Below, piece after piece: positions 9,678-17,277 of a DNA stretch of 64,000 bases. Within the stretch, counting starts at the first letter, position 1; the number at the start of each line of letters is the position of its first letter. A program made the translations under genes and the position numbers. This stretch comes from Neptunomonas marina (lineage in GTDB: Bacteria > Pseudomonadota > Gammaproteobacteria > Pseudomonadales > Balneatricaceae), in assembly GCF_004005935.1 (NCBI RefSeq), contig NZ_SACQ01000007.1:62001-126000 (forward strand), written 5' to 3'. A model generated the notes under the pieces. It did no database searches, had not been told where the DNA came from, and saw only the letters and a program-made list of their open reading frames with translations.

Positions 9678-10652
9678 TTTCAAGATGTTGAGAATACCGT
9701 TCGAGCCGACCGCGTAGTAGCTACCTGCCCCAAAACCCACCGCATTCACGCCGGTACTGGTCGGGCCATACTGCTTACGTTTCTGTACCCGCCAGCTTTT
9801 AACCATTTGTCCTGACTGTACGTTCCATAGCTGCACCAGCCCGGACGCGGTGCCTGTAAGCAGCTGGCTACCATCATTTGAGAAGCGAGCCACGATGTAG
9901 CTAACACGCTTTGGAAAGAAACCTTCGGTGCTGGAAAGGGTGTGGCGTATCTGGCCGGTTGTGGTATCCCAGATCACTGCTTGATCGAGCGTGCTGGCCG
10001 AAAACGCGACTTTACCGTCTGGGGATAACGCCACAGCATCAATCACGTTTTCTAGCGTGAGCTCGTGGAGCTTCTCTCCGGTATCGACACTCCACAGCGT
10101 GGTCGTGTAGTCATCCGCGCCGGTTATGGCAATGCTGGCATCGGCGGATAGATCAACGGTCCGCACGCGGCCACCATGTAGGAAAGAGCGTTTAACGCCC
10201 CCATTAATGGCATCGAACAGCACCGCCTCATGGTTGTCGAGCCCCAGCAGTGCATACTGACCTTGCGGTGCTAATACCAGATCAAGAATCTCACCGGGAG
10301 AGCGCCAAAACCATTCCGGTTGGCCGCTATCCGTATGCCAAAGCACTAAATTTTGCTGATCTGCCGTTGCTGCAAAGCGCGCTTGAGGCGAAAAACCCGT
10401 TGCGGCCAGTAGCGAGCGCTCACCACCTTTATGGTTCCAATCGTATAAACGTGCTTTATCAGCGATATTCCATAAGCTGCCACCCTCAAGACGTGCTCCG
10501 ACAACCGCGAAACGCCCGTCGGTAGAGATCTCAGCTGTGTAGGTGCCTTGGCTGGCAACTTCATACCAACTGCTAGGGTCGTTTGCAGAGTCACAGCCGG
10601 ATAACAACACCCCAGCCGTTAACCAAGGGAGCAGGAAAAGAGGCTTAGCCAT
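9675..10652 (-). CDS. WD40-repeat lipoprotein
   Basis: Predicted outer-envelope lipoprotein, 325 residues. A lipid attachment site LLSGC lies at residues 16-20, followed by SANDPSS. The rest is a series of WD40-like blades, for example TYTAEISTDGRFAVVGARLEG, FSPQARFAATADQQNLVLW, VDLSADASIAITGADDYTTTLW, ALSPDGKVAFSASTLDQAVIW and RFSNDGSQLLTGTASGLVQLW, each read as a separate repeat. Such folds bind proteins; no partner is evident. It is 6 bases downstream of rsd/algQ on the same strand, so the two are probably one transcript. Similar WD40 lipoproteins occur in marine gammaproteobacteria, but I know no function for them. Confidence 0.8.
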   Translation of the reverse strand: MAKPLFLLPWLTAGVLLSGCDSANDPSSWYEVASQGTYTAEISTDGRFAVVGARLEGGSLWNIADKARLYDWNHKGGERSLLAATGFSPQARFAATADQQNLVLWHTDSGQPEWFWRSPGEILDLVLAPQGQYALLGLDNHEAVLFDAINGGVKRSFLHGGRVRTVDLSADASIAITGADDYTTTLWSVDTGEKLHELTLENVIDAVALSPDGKVAFSASTLDQAVIWDTTTGQIRHTLSSTEGFFPKRVSYIVARFSNDGSQLLTGTASGLVQLWNVQSGQMVKSWRVQKRKQYGPTSTGVNAVGFGAGSYYAVGSNGILNILK

Positions 10653-10658
10653 GGGTGA

Positions 10659-11132
10659 TTACACCTCTTCGAGCACTTGGTCTCGATGCGCAGTATGCAA
10701 GATTTCGATCAAACGATCTTCCAGAGAGAAACGCTCCTCTAGGGACTCTCCAAGCTTCGAGAGCTGGAAGGTGAGTTCGCGTATCTGCTGCACGGTTGGA
10801 GAGTTCAGGGTCGCGTAGTCGTCATTGAAGTCCAGAGCGGCATCGGTGGTGGGTTGGATCAGCGGGAATAACTTTTGCGCCTCTTCAAGGCTACCATCGT
10901 TAAACTCACTGCCCTCTCTTAGCAGTTGCTCATAGACCTCGAAATGGCCGGAGGAGAGATAATCCATCAAGTCGGTGCAAAAAGCGCTTAGGCGGTCTTC
11001 CAGTAAACTGATTTCGATGCTTGGAAAAGACACAAACTGGCTAATCAGTTTTTGCCTTTGCTCTAGCCAGCTATCGATAATTTCGCTAACGCCACCCCAG
11101 CGCTCACGCGCAGTTTTGCACTTCTCCAACAT
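10659..11132 (-). CDS. rsd: Anti-sigma-70 factor Rsd/AlgQ family
   Basis: Rsd binds sigma-70 and shifts RNA polymerase toward alternative sigma factors in stationary phase; AlgQ is the Pseudomonas version. The 157-residue protein starts MLEKCKTARERWGG, closely like AlgQ. It shares the family segments IIDSWLEQRQKL (about 17-28), CTDLMDYLSSGHFEVYEQLLREG (about 51-73, given here as one conserved region around D54 and H63) and LEERFSLEDRLIE near the C-terminus. The nearby FKBP gene supports the assignment because algQ has an FKBP neighbour in Pseudomonas. It precedes the WD40 lipoprotein by 6 bases. Assignment by resemblance is strong; sigma-factor binding is inferred. Confidence 0.88.
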   Translation of the reverse strand: MLEKCKTARERWGGVSEIIDSWLEQRQKLISQFVSFPSIEISLLEDRLSAFCTDLMDYLSSGHFEVYEQLLREGSEFNDGSLEEAQKLFPLIQPTTDAALDFNDDYATLNSPTVQQIRELTFQLSKLGESLEERFSLEDRLIEILHTAHRDQVLEEV

Positions 11133-11203
11133 GATTAGATCCTTGTTGTTATCTATCCTTTCATACTAATCCGAAGGCGCGCGCCGGTGCAATAGAGATC
11201 CCC

Positions 11204-11232
11204 CTGACGATTTCTGAAACCGCCGTTATACT
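11204..11232 (+). promoter_or_regulatory. Candidate sigma-70 promoter for the FliL-like gene
   Basis: CTGACG (11204-11209) and TATACT (11227-11232) are 17 bases apart, a four-of-six and five-of-six match to the -35 and -10 consensus. The gene starts 39 bases downstream. Found by eye only. Confidence 0.5.
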
Positions 11233-11270
11233 TAGGTAAATATGTCCATTACACAGGGAGCAATCAGGTT

Positions 11271-11675
11271 ATGTTGTTACGGTTTTTTTCGATCCTTCTA
11301 CTCAGTTGCTGGTTACCATTTGCGTGGGCTGCTGATGAAGAGGGTGCACCAGCAGAGGATTACATCGGTTACATCGAATTAAAGCCCTTTATTACGAACT
11401 TCGGTGGTCCGGGCAAATCTCGTTTCTTGAAATGTGAAGTGACGATCCAAGTGGCAACGGAAGCGGCTCACCATGCAGTGAACGCGCACATGGCCCATAT
11501 TCGTAATGACCTTGTCTTTCTCTTCAGTGCTCAGGAAGAGAAAGATCTAGACGGGATTGAGGCACAACAGAACCTTGCCAAAAAAGGGCTAAAGCTTGTG
11601 CAGAAGATTCTCGTTGAAGAGGAGGGTGAGGCGATGGTGAGTGATATGTTCTTCACCAGCTTTGTCACCCAGTAA
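11271..11675 (+). CDS. FliL-like exported protein
   Basis: Small envelope protein of 134 residues with an N-terminal hydrophobic signal (residues 1-20, AWAADEEG after it). The rest resembles the FliL domain: YIELKPFITNFGG at about 33-45, then a FLKCEVTIQVATE strand and a C-terminal VSDMFFTSFVTQ. FliL itself stabilises flagellar stators. This copy has no flagellar neighbours and is preceded by what looks like a sigma-70 rather than a sigma-28 promoter. It may be one of the non-flagellar FliL-like proteins common in Pseudomonas relatives. Role unknown. Confidence 0.75.
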   Translation: MLLRFFSILLLSCWLPFAWAADEEGAPAEDYIGYIELKPFITNFGGPGKSRFLKCEVTIQVATEAAHHAVNAHMAHIRNDLVFLFSAQEEKDLDGIEAQQNLAKKGLKLVQKILVEEEGEAMVSDMFFTSFVTQ

Positions 11676-11685
11676 CTTTGAAGGA

Positions 11686-11708
11686 CTCGCCAGCGTTTAG
11701 CTGGCGAG
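11686..11708. terminator. Hairpin between the FliL-like gene and gshA
   Basis: A perfect nine-base stem CTCGCCAGC/GCTGGCGAG with a five-base loop lies between two convergent genes and overlaps the gshA stop codon. A T-run is absent, so termination is plausible but not certain. Confidence 0.55.
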
Positions 11709-13262
11709 GTATTGCGCTAGATAGGTATCAAAATCCACATTGTCGGCCGCTTCAATTTCGCGTTGAGCGGCCAGTGACGCTTCGGCAGTCTCTGCCAACT
11801 GTTGCGCCAGTGCTGCATCAAGCGGGGTCTCTTGAAGCGTTGCTTGATGCTCACGACTTTTCTGCAGTAACCACTCGGTATGGCCAAGCCCACTCTCTTT
11901 TAATGCTGCCAGCACCTGCGCAGATGGCGTTAATGCACTGTCGTGTAACTTTGCAACCTGAGCTGCAACGGACTCGCTGTAAAGCGGCGTATTGTGCAGA
12001 GTATCCAGCACGTGAGCGGTCAGTGACACGGCATCTAGCAGTTTTTCGCCAGCGGCAACCAGTGTTACTTCACCATCAATGGTGTCCAACGTTAAACCGG
12101 GTTCACGGCCGCGATTCACAACTTTCTGCAAATTATCGCTGATAAGGTCACACTCTTGATCGCCAATCTCTGTATCGTCCATCAACAGGCAGGTGATTAA
12201 GAAAGCATCCAAAAAGCGCGCTTGTTGAGCGCAGATACCGATAGGTAGGAATGGATTGATATCCGTATTGCGTACTTCGATGTACTGTACACCGCGGTTT
12301 TGCAGGGCATGTAGCGGCTTTTCGCCACTTTCAGTAACCCGCTTAGGGCGGATATCGCTGTAGTACTCGTTTTCTATTTGCAGAATATTCGTGTTTAACT
12401 GGCGATAGCTGCCATCCACCTTCTGGCCGATCGCTTCGTATGCTGGGTACGGCGTGTGAATCGCACGATGTAACGAATGCATGTAGGTATTGAGGTGGTT
12501 GAAGCAAATCCCCAACGAGGCTTGAGCTTTGTTGGAGTAGCCCAAGTCACTCATGCGCAACGAGGTCGCGTAGGGCAGATATAGGGTATGCTCGTTCAAG
12601 TATTCAAGCGCGTGCTCACGCCCCTCTAAGAACGAATCGCAAAGCGCGGGTGATGCGCCAAAGAGATAGAGCAAAGCCCACGAGTGGCGGCGGAAGTTGC
12701 GAATCAGGCGGAAGTAAGAGGCTGAGCGGTACTCTTGCAGGCTATCGGTGTTCTGCTGCTGTGCTTTGAGTGCCTCCCAAAAGCTGTCAGGCAACGAGAA
12801 GTTGTAATGAATACCGGCAATGGTTTGCATCATCTTGCCGTAGCGGTGCTCAAGACCCACGCGGTAGACATGTTTCAGGTGACCGACGTTAGAGTTGCCG
12901 TAGCGCGCGATCGGGATCGCTGCAGCGTCACGGATGTGGCAAGGCATACTGCCTCCCCAAATCACCTCTTGATCGAGTTGTTGATAGGTAAAACGATGCA
13001 GATTCTCAAGGTGATTCAGTGCATCTTCTGGCTGCTCATACACCGGCGTAATGAACTCTAATAACGCTTCGGAGTAGTCTGTGGTGATCTCACCATTGGT
13101 CATGGCAGAGCCTAGGCCCTTTGGATGCGCGGTTTGCGCAAGGTCACCCGACAGGTCAACCCGCAGCCCCTCTTTCTCGATACCATGCAGCACCCCTTTT
13201 AGGTGTGCGACGTTCCCGCTAGAGACCAGTTGTTCTAGCTGTTCTTGCAGCGTACAAGCCAA
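11697..13262 (-). CDS. gshA: Glutamate-cysteine ligase
   Basis: First step of glutathione synthesis: ATP-dependent joining of glutamate and cysteine in the cytoplasm. Conserved segments include GIEKEGLRV, ITTDYSEALLEFITP, SMPCHIRD, IPIARYG, GIHYNFSLP and LNTNILQIENEYY. I place the start at a TTG at 13262, giving 521 residues. AAGGA lies 8 bases upstream, the length matches E. coli GshA (518), and that gene also starts with TTG. The open frame extends to a GTG at 13346 whose G is the last base of the tex stop codon, adding 28 residues with no family match and no good ribosome site. It lies 83 bases after tex on the same strand. Confidence 0.94.
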   Translation of the reverse strand: MACTLQEQLEQLVSSGNVAHLKGVLHGIEKEGLRVDLSGDLAQTAHPKGLGSAMTNGEITTDYSEALLEFITPVYEQPEDALNHLENLHRFTYQQLDQEVIWGGSMPCHIRDAAAIPIARYGNSNVGHLKHVYRVGLEHRYGKMMQTIAGIHYNFSLPDSFWEALKAQQQNTDSLQEYRSASYFRLIRNFRRHSWALLYLFGASPALCDSFLEGREHALEYLNEHTLYLPYATSLRMSDLGYSNKAQASLGICFNHLNTYMHSLHRAIHTPYPAYEAIGQKVDGSYRQLNTNILQIENEYYSDIRPKRVTESGEKPLHALQNRGVQYIEVRNTDINPFLPIGICAQQARFLDAFLITCLLMDDTEIGDQECDLISDNLQKVVNRGREPGLTLDTIDGEVTLVAAGEKLLDAVSLTAHVLDTLHNTPLYSESVAAQVAKLHDSALTPSAQVLAALKESGLGHTEWLLQKSREHQATLQETPLDAALAQQLAETAEASLAAQREIEAADNVDFDTYLAQYLAS

Positions 13263-13345
13263 TGTTTTTATCCTTATCTCGGAGTCGATATAAGCGCCAT
13301 TATAAACTGACAACTTCGTATCATGCATCGCAACAGTGCGTTGCA

Positions 13346-15604
13346 CTATTTTAGTTTAAATCCAGCGGCTTTAAGGCCCGCTGCTAGGGAGTTTTGCTGG
13401 CGCGGCTTTGTTTGCTTTGGCGCAGGCTTTGGTGGTGCCGATACACTGCCACCCGCCGCTTCCGTTTTCATCGAGAGAGCGATGCGGCGGCGCGGCTGAT
13501 CGACCTCCACCACGCGTACGCTCACAATATCTCCCGCCTTGACCACGTCATGGGGGTCTTTGATAAAGCGGTCCGCCAACTGTGAAATGTGTACCAAACC
13601 ATCTTGGTGTACGCCGATATCCAAAAACGCGCCAAAATTGGTGACATTCGTAACCACGCCCTCAAGCTGCATCCCTTCATGCAAGTCGTTGATGGTTTCA
13701 ACGCCTTCTTGGAACGTCGCGGTGCGAAACTCAGGGCGCGGGTCACGGCCGGGCTTTTCCAGTTCGGCGATCACGTCGCGCACTGTGTAGCTGCCAAAGT
13801 CACTCATAAACTGCTCGGCACTTAGGCGCTGAATCTGTGCCTGGTTACCAATGATCTCATGGCTAGAGAGCTTGAGTGACGCCGCCATCTGATCCACCAA
13901 CGGATAGGACTCGGGGTGAACCGCGGAGTTATCTAGCGGCTGAGTACCACCGGCAATTCGCAAAAATGCAGCACACTGCTCAAAGGCTTTGTTACCTAAG
14001 CGTGGCACCTTTAGCAATTGGCGGCGCTCAGCGAAACGGCCATGTTCATCACGAAAGGCCACAATATTCTTCGCTGTTGTCGCGTTCAGCCCTGCGATTT
14101 GCGTCAGTAACTCAACCGATGCGGTATTTAGATCAACACCCACGTGGTTCACGCAATCCTCGATGACAAAGGCTAGTGAATCGCCCAGTGCTTTTTGATC
14201 AACATCATGCTGATATTGGCCAACACCGATTGCTTTAGGTTCGATTTTAACCAGTTCTGCGAGCGGGTCTTGTAAGCGCCGCGCAATGGAGACGGCGCCG
14301 CGAAAGGCCACATCCAGATCGGGAAATTCAGCCGCAGCCAGCGCAGATGCGGAGTAAACAGAAGCACCAGCCTCACTGACCATTAAACTCGTTAAGGTGA
14401 GTTGTGGATGGCGTTTTTTCAGCTCATTCACCAGCTGCTCTGTCTCGCGTGAGGCCGTGCCGTTGCCGATACTGATCAGCTCAACGTGGTGACGTTGAGC
14501 TAGCTTTGCGAGGGTATTGAGCGCCTCATCCCAGCGCTTTTGCGGAGCATGAGGAAAGAGAGTGGTGTGATCAATCAGCTTGCCAGTGGCATCAACCACC
14601 GCAACTTTGACGCCGGTGCGAAGACCAGGATCAAGGCCCATGGTGACTTTTTGGCCCGCGGGAGCCGCTAGTAACAAGTCTTTTAAGTTGCGTGCAAACA
14701 CCTTAATAGCCTCAGCTTCGGCGCTGTCGCGTAACTGCTTGAGGAGTTCGGTTTCGAGCTGTTTGTGAAGTTTTTTATCCCAGCATTGCCGAGCAGTCTC
14801 ACTTAACCAGAGCGCGTTCGCATCGCGGCCTGCGGGCAGACGCATCGCTTTGCTAATAAGCTGATAGGGCTGATCGGTATCACTGTCTGCCAGTGTCACT
14901 TTTACGCGCAGTTCGCCCTCTGCTTGGCCACGAAAGACCGCCAGTGCGCGGTGCGACGGGGCTTGGCGCAGAGCCTCATCATGGCTGTAGTAGTCGCGAA
15001 ATTTACTGTGCTCGTTGGCCTTGCTCTTAATCACACGCACCTGTAACACGCCATGTTGCCAGAGCCAACGGCGTAGTTGGGCAACGAGGTCAGCTTGCTC
15101 ACCAAACAGCTCTAGCAAAATCATCCGGGCCCCTTCGAGTGCATCGGTTGGGGTGTTGATATCCGCAGCCGGATTGATAAAGGCGTTTGCAGCCGTTACA
15201 GGCTCATTTGCGGTGCCTGCTAACAGGGCTTGTGCCAACGGCTCTAGACCCGCTTCACGAGCAATCTGCGCTTTGGTGCGGCGCTTTGGCTTGAAGGGTA
15301 GATACAGATCTTCGAGGCGAACTTTGGTATCTGCTTGCTCGATACTGGCGCGCAGTGGGTCGGTCAGTTTGCCCTGTTCTGCAATCGATTGCAGTATCGT
15401 CTGGCGGCGCTGTTCCAGCTCGCGTAGGTAGCCTAGGCGCTGCGTGAGATCGCGTAGCTGGGTGTCATCCAGTGCACCGGTGGCTTCTTTTCGATAACGG
15501 GCGATAAAAGGCACGCTAGCACCTTCATCTAACAGTTTGATCGTTGCTTCAACTTGGCGAGAGTGGATATTTAGCTCAGTGGCGATCTGTTGCGCAAGAC
15601 TCAT
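13346..15604 (-). CDS. tex: Tex family RNA-binding transcription accessory protein
   Basis: Conserved nucleic-acid-binding protein of 752 residues linked to transcription and toxin expression in Bordetella. The N-terminal helical region (IARYRKEATGALDD near 35) is followed by a YqgF/RNase H-like domain at about 325-420 (TMGLDPGLRTGVK, then IGNGTASRETE). Helix-hairpin-helix segments are present (LNTASVELLTQIAGLNATTAKNIV as one repeat near 495). A C-terminal S1 domain lies at about 640-715 (VTNVTNFGAFLDIG, DGLVHISQLAD). A basic, proline/alanine-rich tail ends the protein. It probably shares a transcript with gshA downstream. Confidence 0.95.
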   Translation of the reverse strand: MSLAQQIATELNIHSRQVEATIKLLDEGASVPFIARYRKEATGALDDTQLRDLTQRLGYLRELEQRRQTILQSIAEQGKLTDPLRASIEQADTKVRLEDLYLPFKPKRRTKAQIAREAGLEPLAQALLAGTANEPVTAANAFINPAADINTPTDALEGARMILLELFGEQADLVAQLRRWLWQHGVLQVRVIKSKANEHSKFRDYYSHDEALRQAPSHRALAVFRGQAEGELRVKVTLADSDTDQPYQLISKAMRLPAGRDANALWLSETARQCWDKKLHKQLETELLKQLRDSAEAEAIKVFARNLKDLLLAAPAGQKVTMGLDPGLRTGVKVAVVDATGKLIDHTTLFPHAPQKRWDEALNTLAKLAQRHHVELISIGNGTASRETEQLVNELKKRHPQLTLTSLMVSEAGASVYSASALAAAEFPDLDVAFRGAVSIARRLQDPLAELVKIEPKAIGVGQYQHDVDQKALGDSLAFVIEDCVNHVGVDLNTASVELLTQIAGLNATTAKNIVAFRDEHGRFAERRQLLKVPRLGNKAFEQCAAFLRIAGGTQPLDNSAVHPESYPLVDQMAASLKLSSHEIIGNQAQIQRLSAEQFMSDFGSYTVRDVIAELEKPGRDPRPEFRTATFQEGVETINDLHEGMQLEGVVTNVTNFGAFLDIGVHQDGLVHISQLADRFIKDPHDVVKAGDIVSVRVVEVDQPRRRIALSMKTEAAGGSVSAPPKPAPKQTKPRQQNSLAAGLKAAGFKLK

Positions 15605-15676
15605 GTAGCGGACCTTAAACAGCGGGTAAAACGAAACAGGGTACGTGCGAACACATACCCTGCGTAGTCGTGGAGA

Positions 15677-17113
15677 TTAGGACACTTGCAGAACTTGCAT
15701 GGAGTTAGTACCGCCTAACTCACCAATATCTGCGCCGCGTGTCAGGATGACAAGGTCGCCGCTTTGCAGATAATCTTTAGCTTTCAAGCCTGCCAGAATC
15801 TCATCATTGAGCTTGTTCTCTGCAACCGCAGTTGCATCAAAGAACATCGCTTCCACACCGCGGTAAAGTGCCATACGGCGCATAACGCGATCGTGGCGTG
15901 TCAGTGCATAGATCGGCAGCCCAGAGCGGATACGTGACATCCAGCGTGGTGTAGAGCCTGATTCGGTTAAGCAGATAATCGCTTTAATACCGACCAAATG
16001 GTTGGCGGTATACATCGCTGAGCGAGCGATGGTTTCGTCAATGCGATCACCGCGCTTAGTGATGCTGGTAACCGTGGGGCGCGCTTGCTGGTGGCGCTCG
16101 GCGCCTTGGCAGATCTCGGTCATGGAGCGCACCACTTCAACAGGGAAGTCACCGGCGGCGGTCTCTGCTGACAACATGACGGCATCGGTACCATCCAGTA
16201 TCGCGTTGGCCACATCAAACACCTCTGCACGGGTTGGCATGGGCGCTTTGATCATGGTTTCCATCATTTGGGTGGCCGTGATCACAGAACGGTTGAGCTC
16301 GCGGGCGCGGTTGATGATGTGCTTCTGTTGGCCGATTAGCTCGGCATCGCCAATCTCTACGCCTAAATCGCCGCGCGCTACCATAACTGCATCGCTGGCA
16401 AGAATGAGGTCGTCTAGCACTTGGTGGTCGTGCACGGTCTCAGCGCGTTCAATTTTTGCGACCAGCTCGGCGCGAGCACCTGCCTCTGCTAGCAGCGCGC
16501 GTGCTTCCTCCATATCGGCAGCCGAGCGGGGGAAGGAGACCGCGATATAGTCCATATCGATCTGTGCGGCGGTTTTGATATCGCGCTTGTCTTTATCGGT
16601 GAGCGCCGCAGCGGATAGCCCGCCTCCTTGCTTATTGATCCCTTTGTTGTTCGATAGCGGGCCGTTGAGCAGCACCTTTGTCTCAACGCGGGTGCCCGAG
16701 ACGCTGAGCACTTTTAGCTGCATGCGGCCATCGTCGAGCAGTAATACATCCCCCGGCGCACAGTCTTGCGGGAGGTCTTTGTAGTCGAGCCCCACTTGCG
16801 TTTGATCCCCAGCCGTATTGTCTAGGGCGCTATCTAGCGCGAAGTGATCGCCAATCTTGAGTTCAATGCGATCATTTTGGAACTTGGCGATGCGGATCTT
16901 AGGGCCTTGCAAGTCGCCCAGTACCGCGACAACTTTACCCAGGCGGCGTGCCGTATCGCGAACCTCTTGAGCACGACGGCGGTGATCATCGGCTGAGCCA
17001 TGCGAGAAGTTGAGCCGCACAACATTAACCCCCTCCTTGATGAGCTGTTCCAGTACGCCTGGTTGATCGGTTGAGGGACCTAGTGTGGCAACAATCTTGG
17101 TTCGTTTAAGCAT
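15677..17113 (-). CDS. pyk: Pyruvate kinase
   Basis: Last step of glycolysis: phosphoenolpyruvate and ADP to pyruvate and ATP. The family motifs are intact: RTKIVATLGPSTD at the N-terminus, VRLNFSHGS, LQGPKIRI, the catalytic lysine region VAKIERAE, the metal site ARGDLGVEIG and the TQMMETM segment, followed by the C-terminal regulatory domain (GSTPRWMSRIRSGLPIYALT). I prefer the ATG at 17113 (MLKRTK); an in-frame ATG at 17119 would add two residues. The ribosome site AAGAGA fits the shorter form better. It is divergent from dctB with about 160 bases between. Confidence 0.96.
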   Translation of the reverse strand: MLKRTKIVATLGPSTDQPGVLEQLIKEGVNVVRLNFSHGSADDHRRRAQEVRDTARRLGKVVAVLGDLQGPKIRIAKFQNDRIELKIGDHFALDSALDNTAGDQTQVGLDYKDLPQDCAPGDVLLLDDGRMQLKVLSVSGTRVETKVLLNGPLSNNKGINKQGGGLSAAALTDKDKRDIKTAAQIDMDYIAVSFPRSAADMEEARALLAEAGARAELVAKIERAETVHDHQVLDDLILASDAVMVARGDLGVEIGDAELIGQQKHIINRARELNRSVITATQMMETMIKAPMPTRAEVFDVANAILDGTDAVMLSAETAAGDFPVEVVRSMTEICQGAERHQQARPTVTSITKRGDRIDETIARSAMYTANHLVGIKAIICLTESGSTPRWMSRIRSGLPIYALTRHDRVMRRMALYRGVEAMFFDATAVAENKLNDEILAGLKAKDYLQSGDLVILTRGADIGELGGTNSMQVLQVS

Positions 17114-17277
17114 AACCATTCTCTTTTTGGCAGTTAGCGAGGGCGTTCAAAAAATGCGCCTAATGGCAGTGGAGGTTTCCGAAGAACACGTGGACAGCTA
17201 TTATGCTAGGACATTTTTGATACGTCTGGCCCTGATAGTATCAACGTTTTGTGTACATTATTCGAAGGTAATCTGTT

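Noticed and set aside
11678-12142. 154-residue open frame opposite gshA
   Set aside because: Entirely antisense to the well-conserved gshA gene; arginine-rich and without family features.
16002-16550. 182-residue open frame opposite pyk
   Set aside because: Serine/alanine-rich shadow of the pyk coding strand; no start context.
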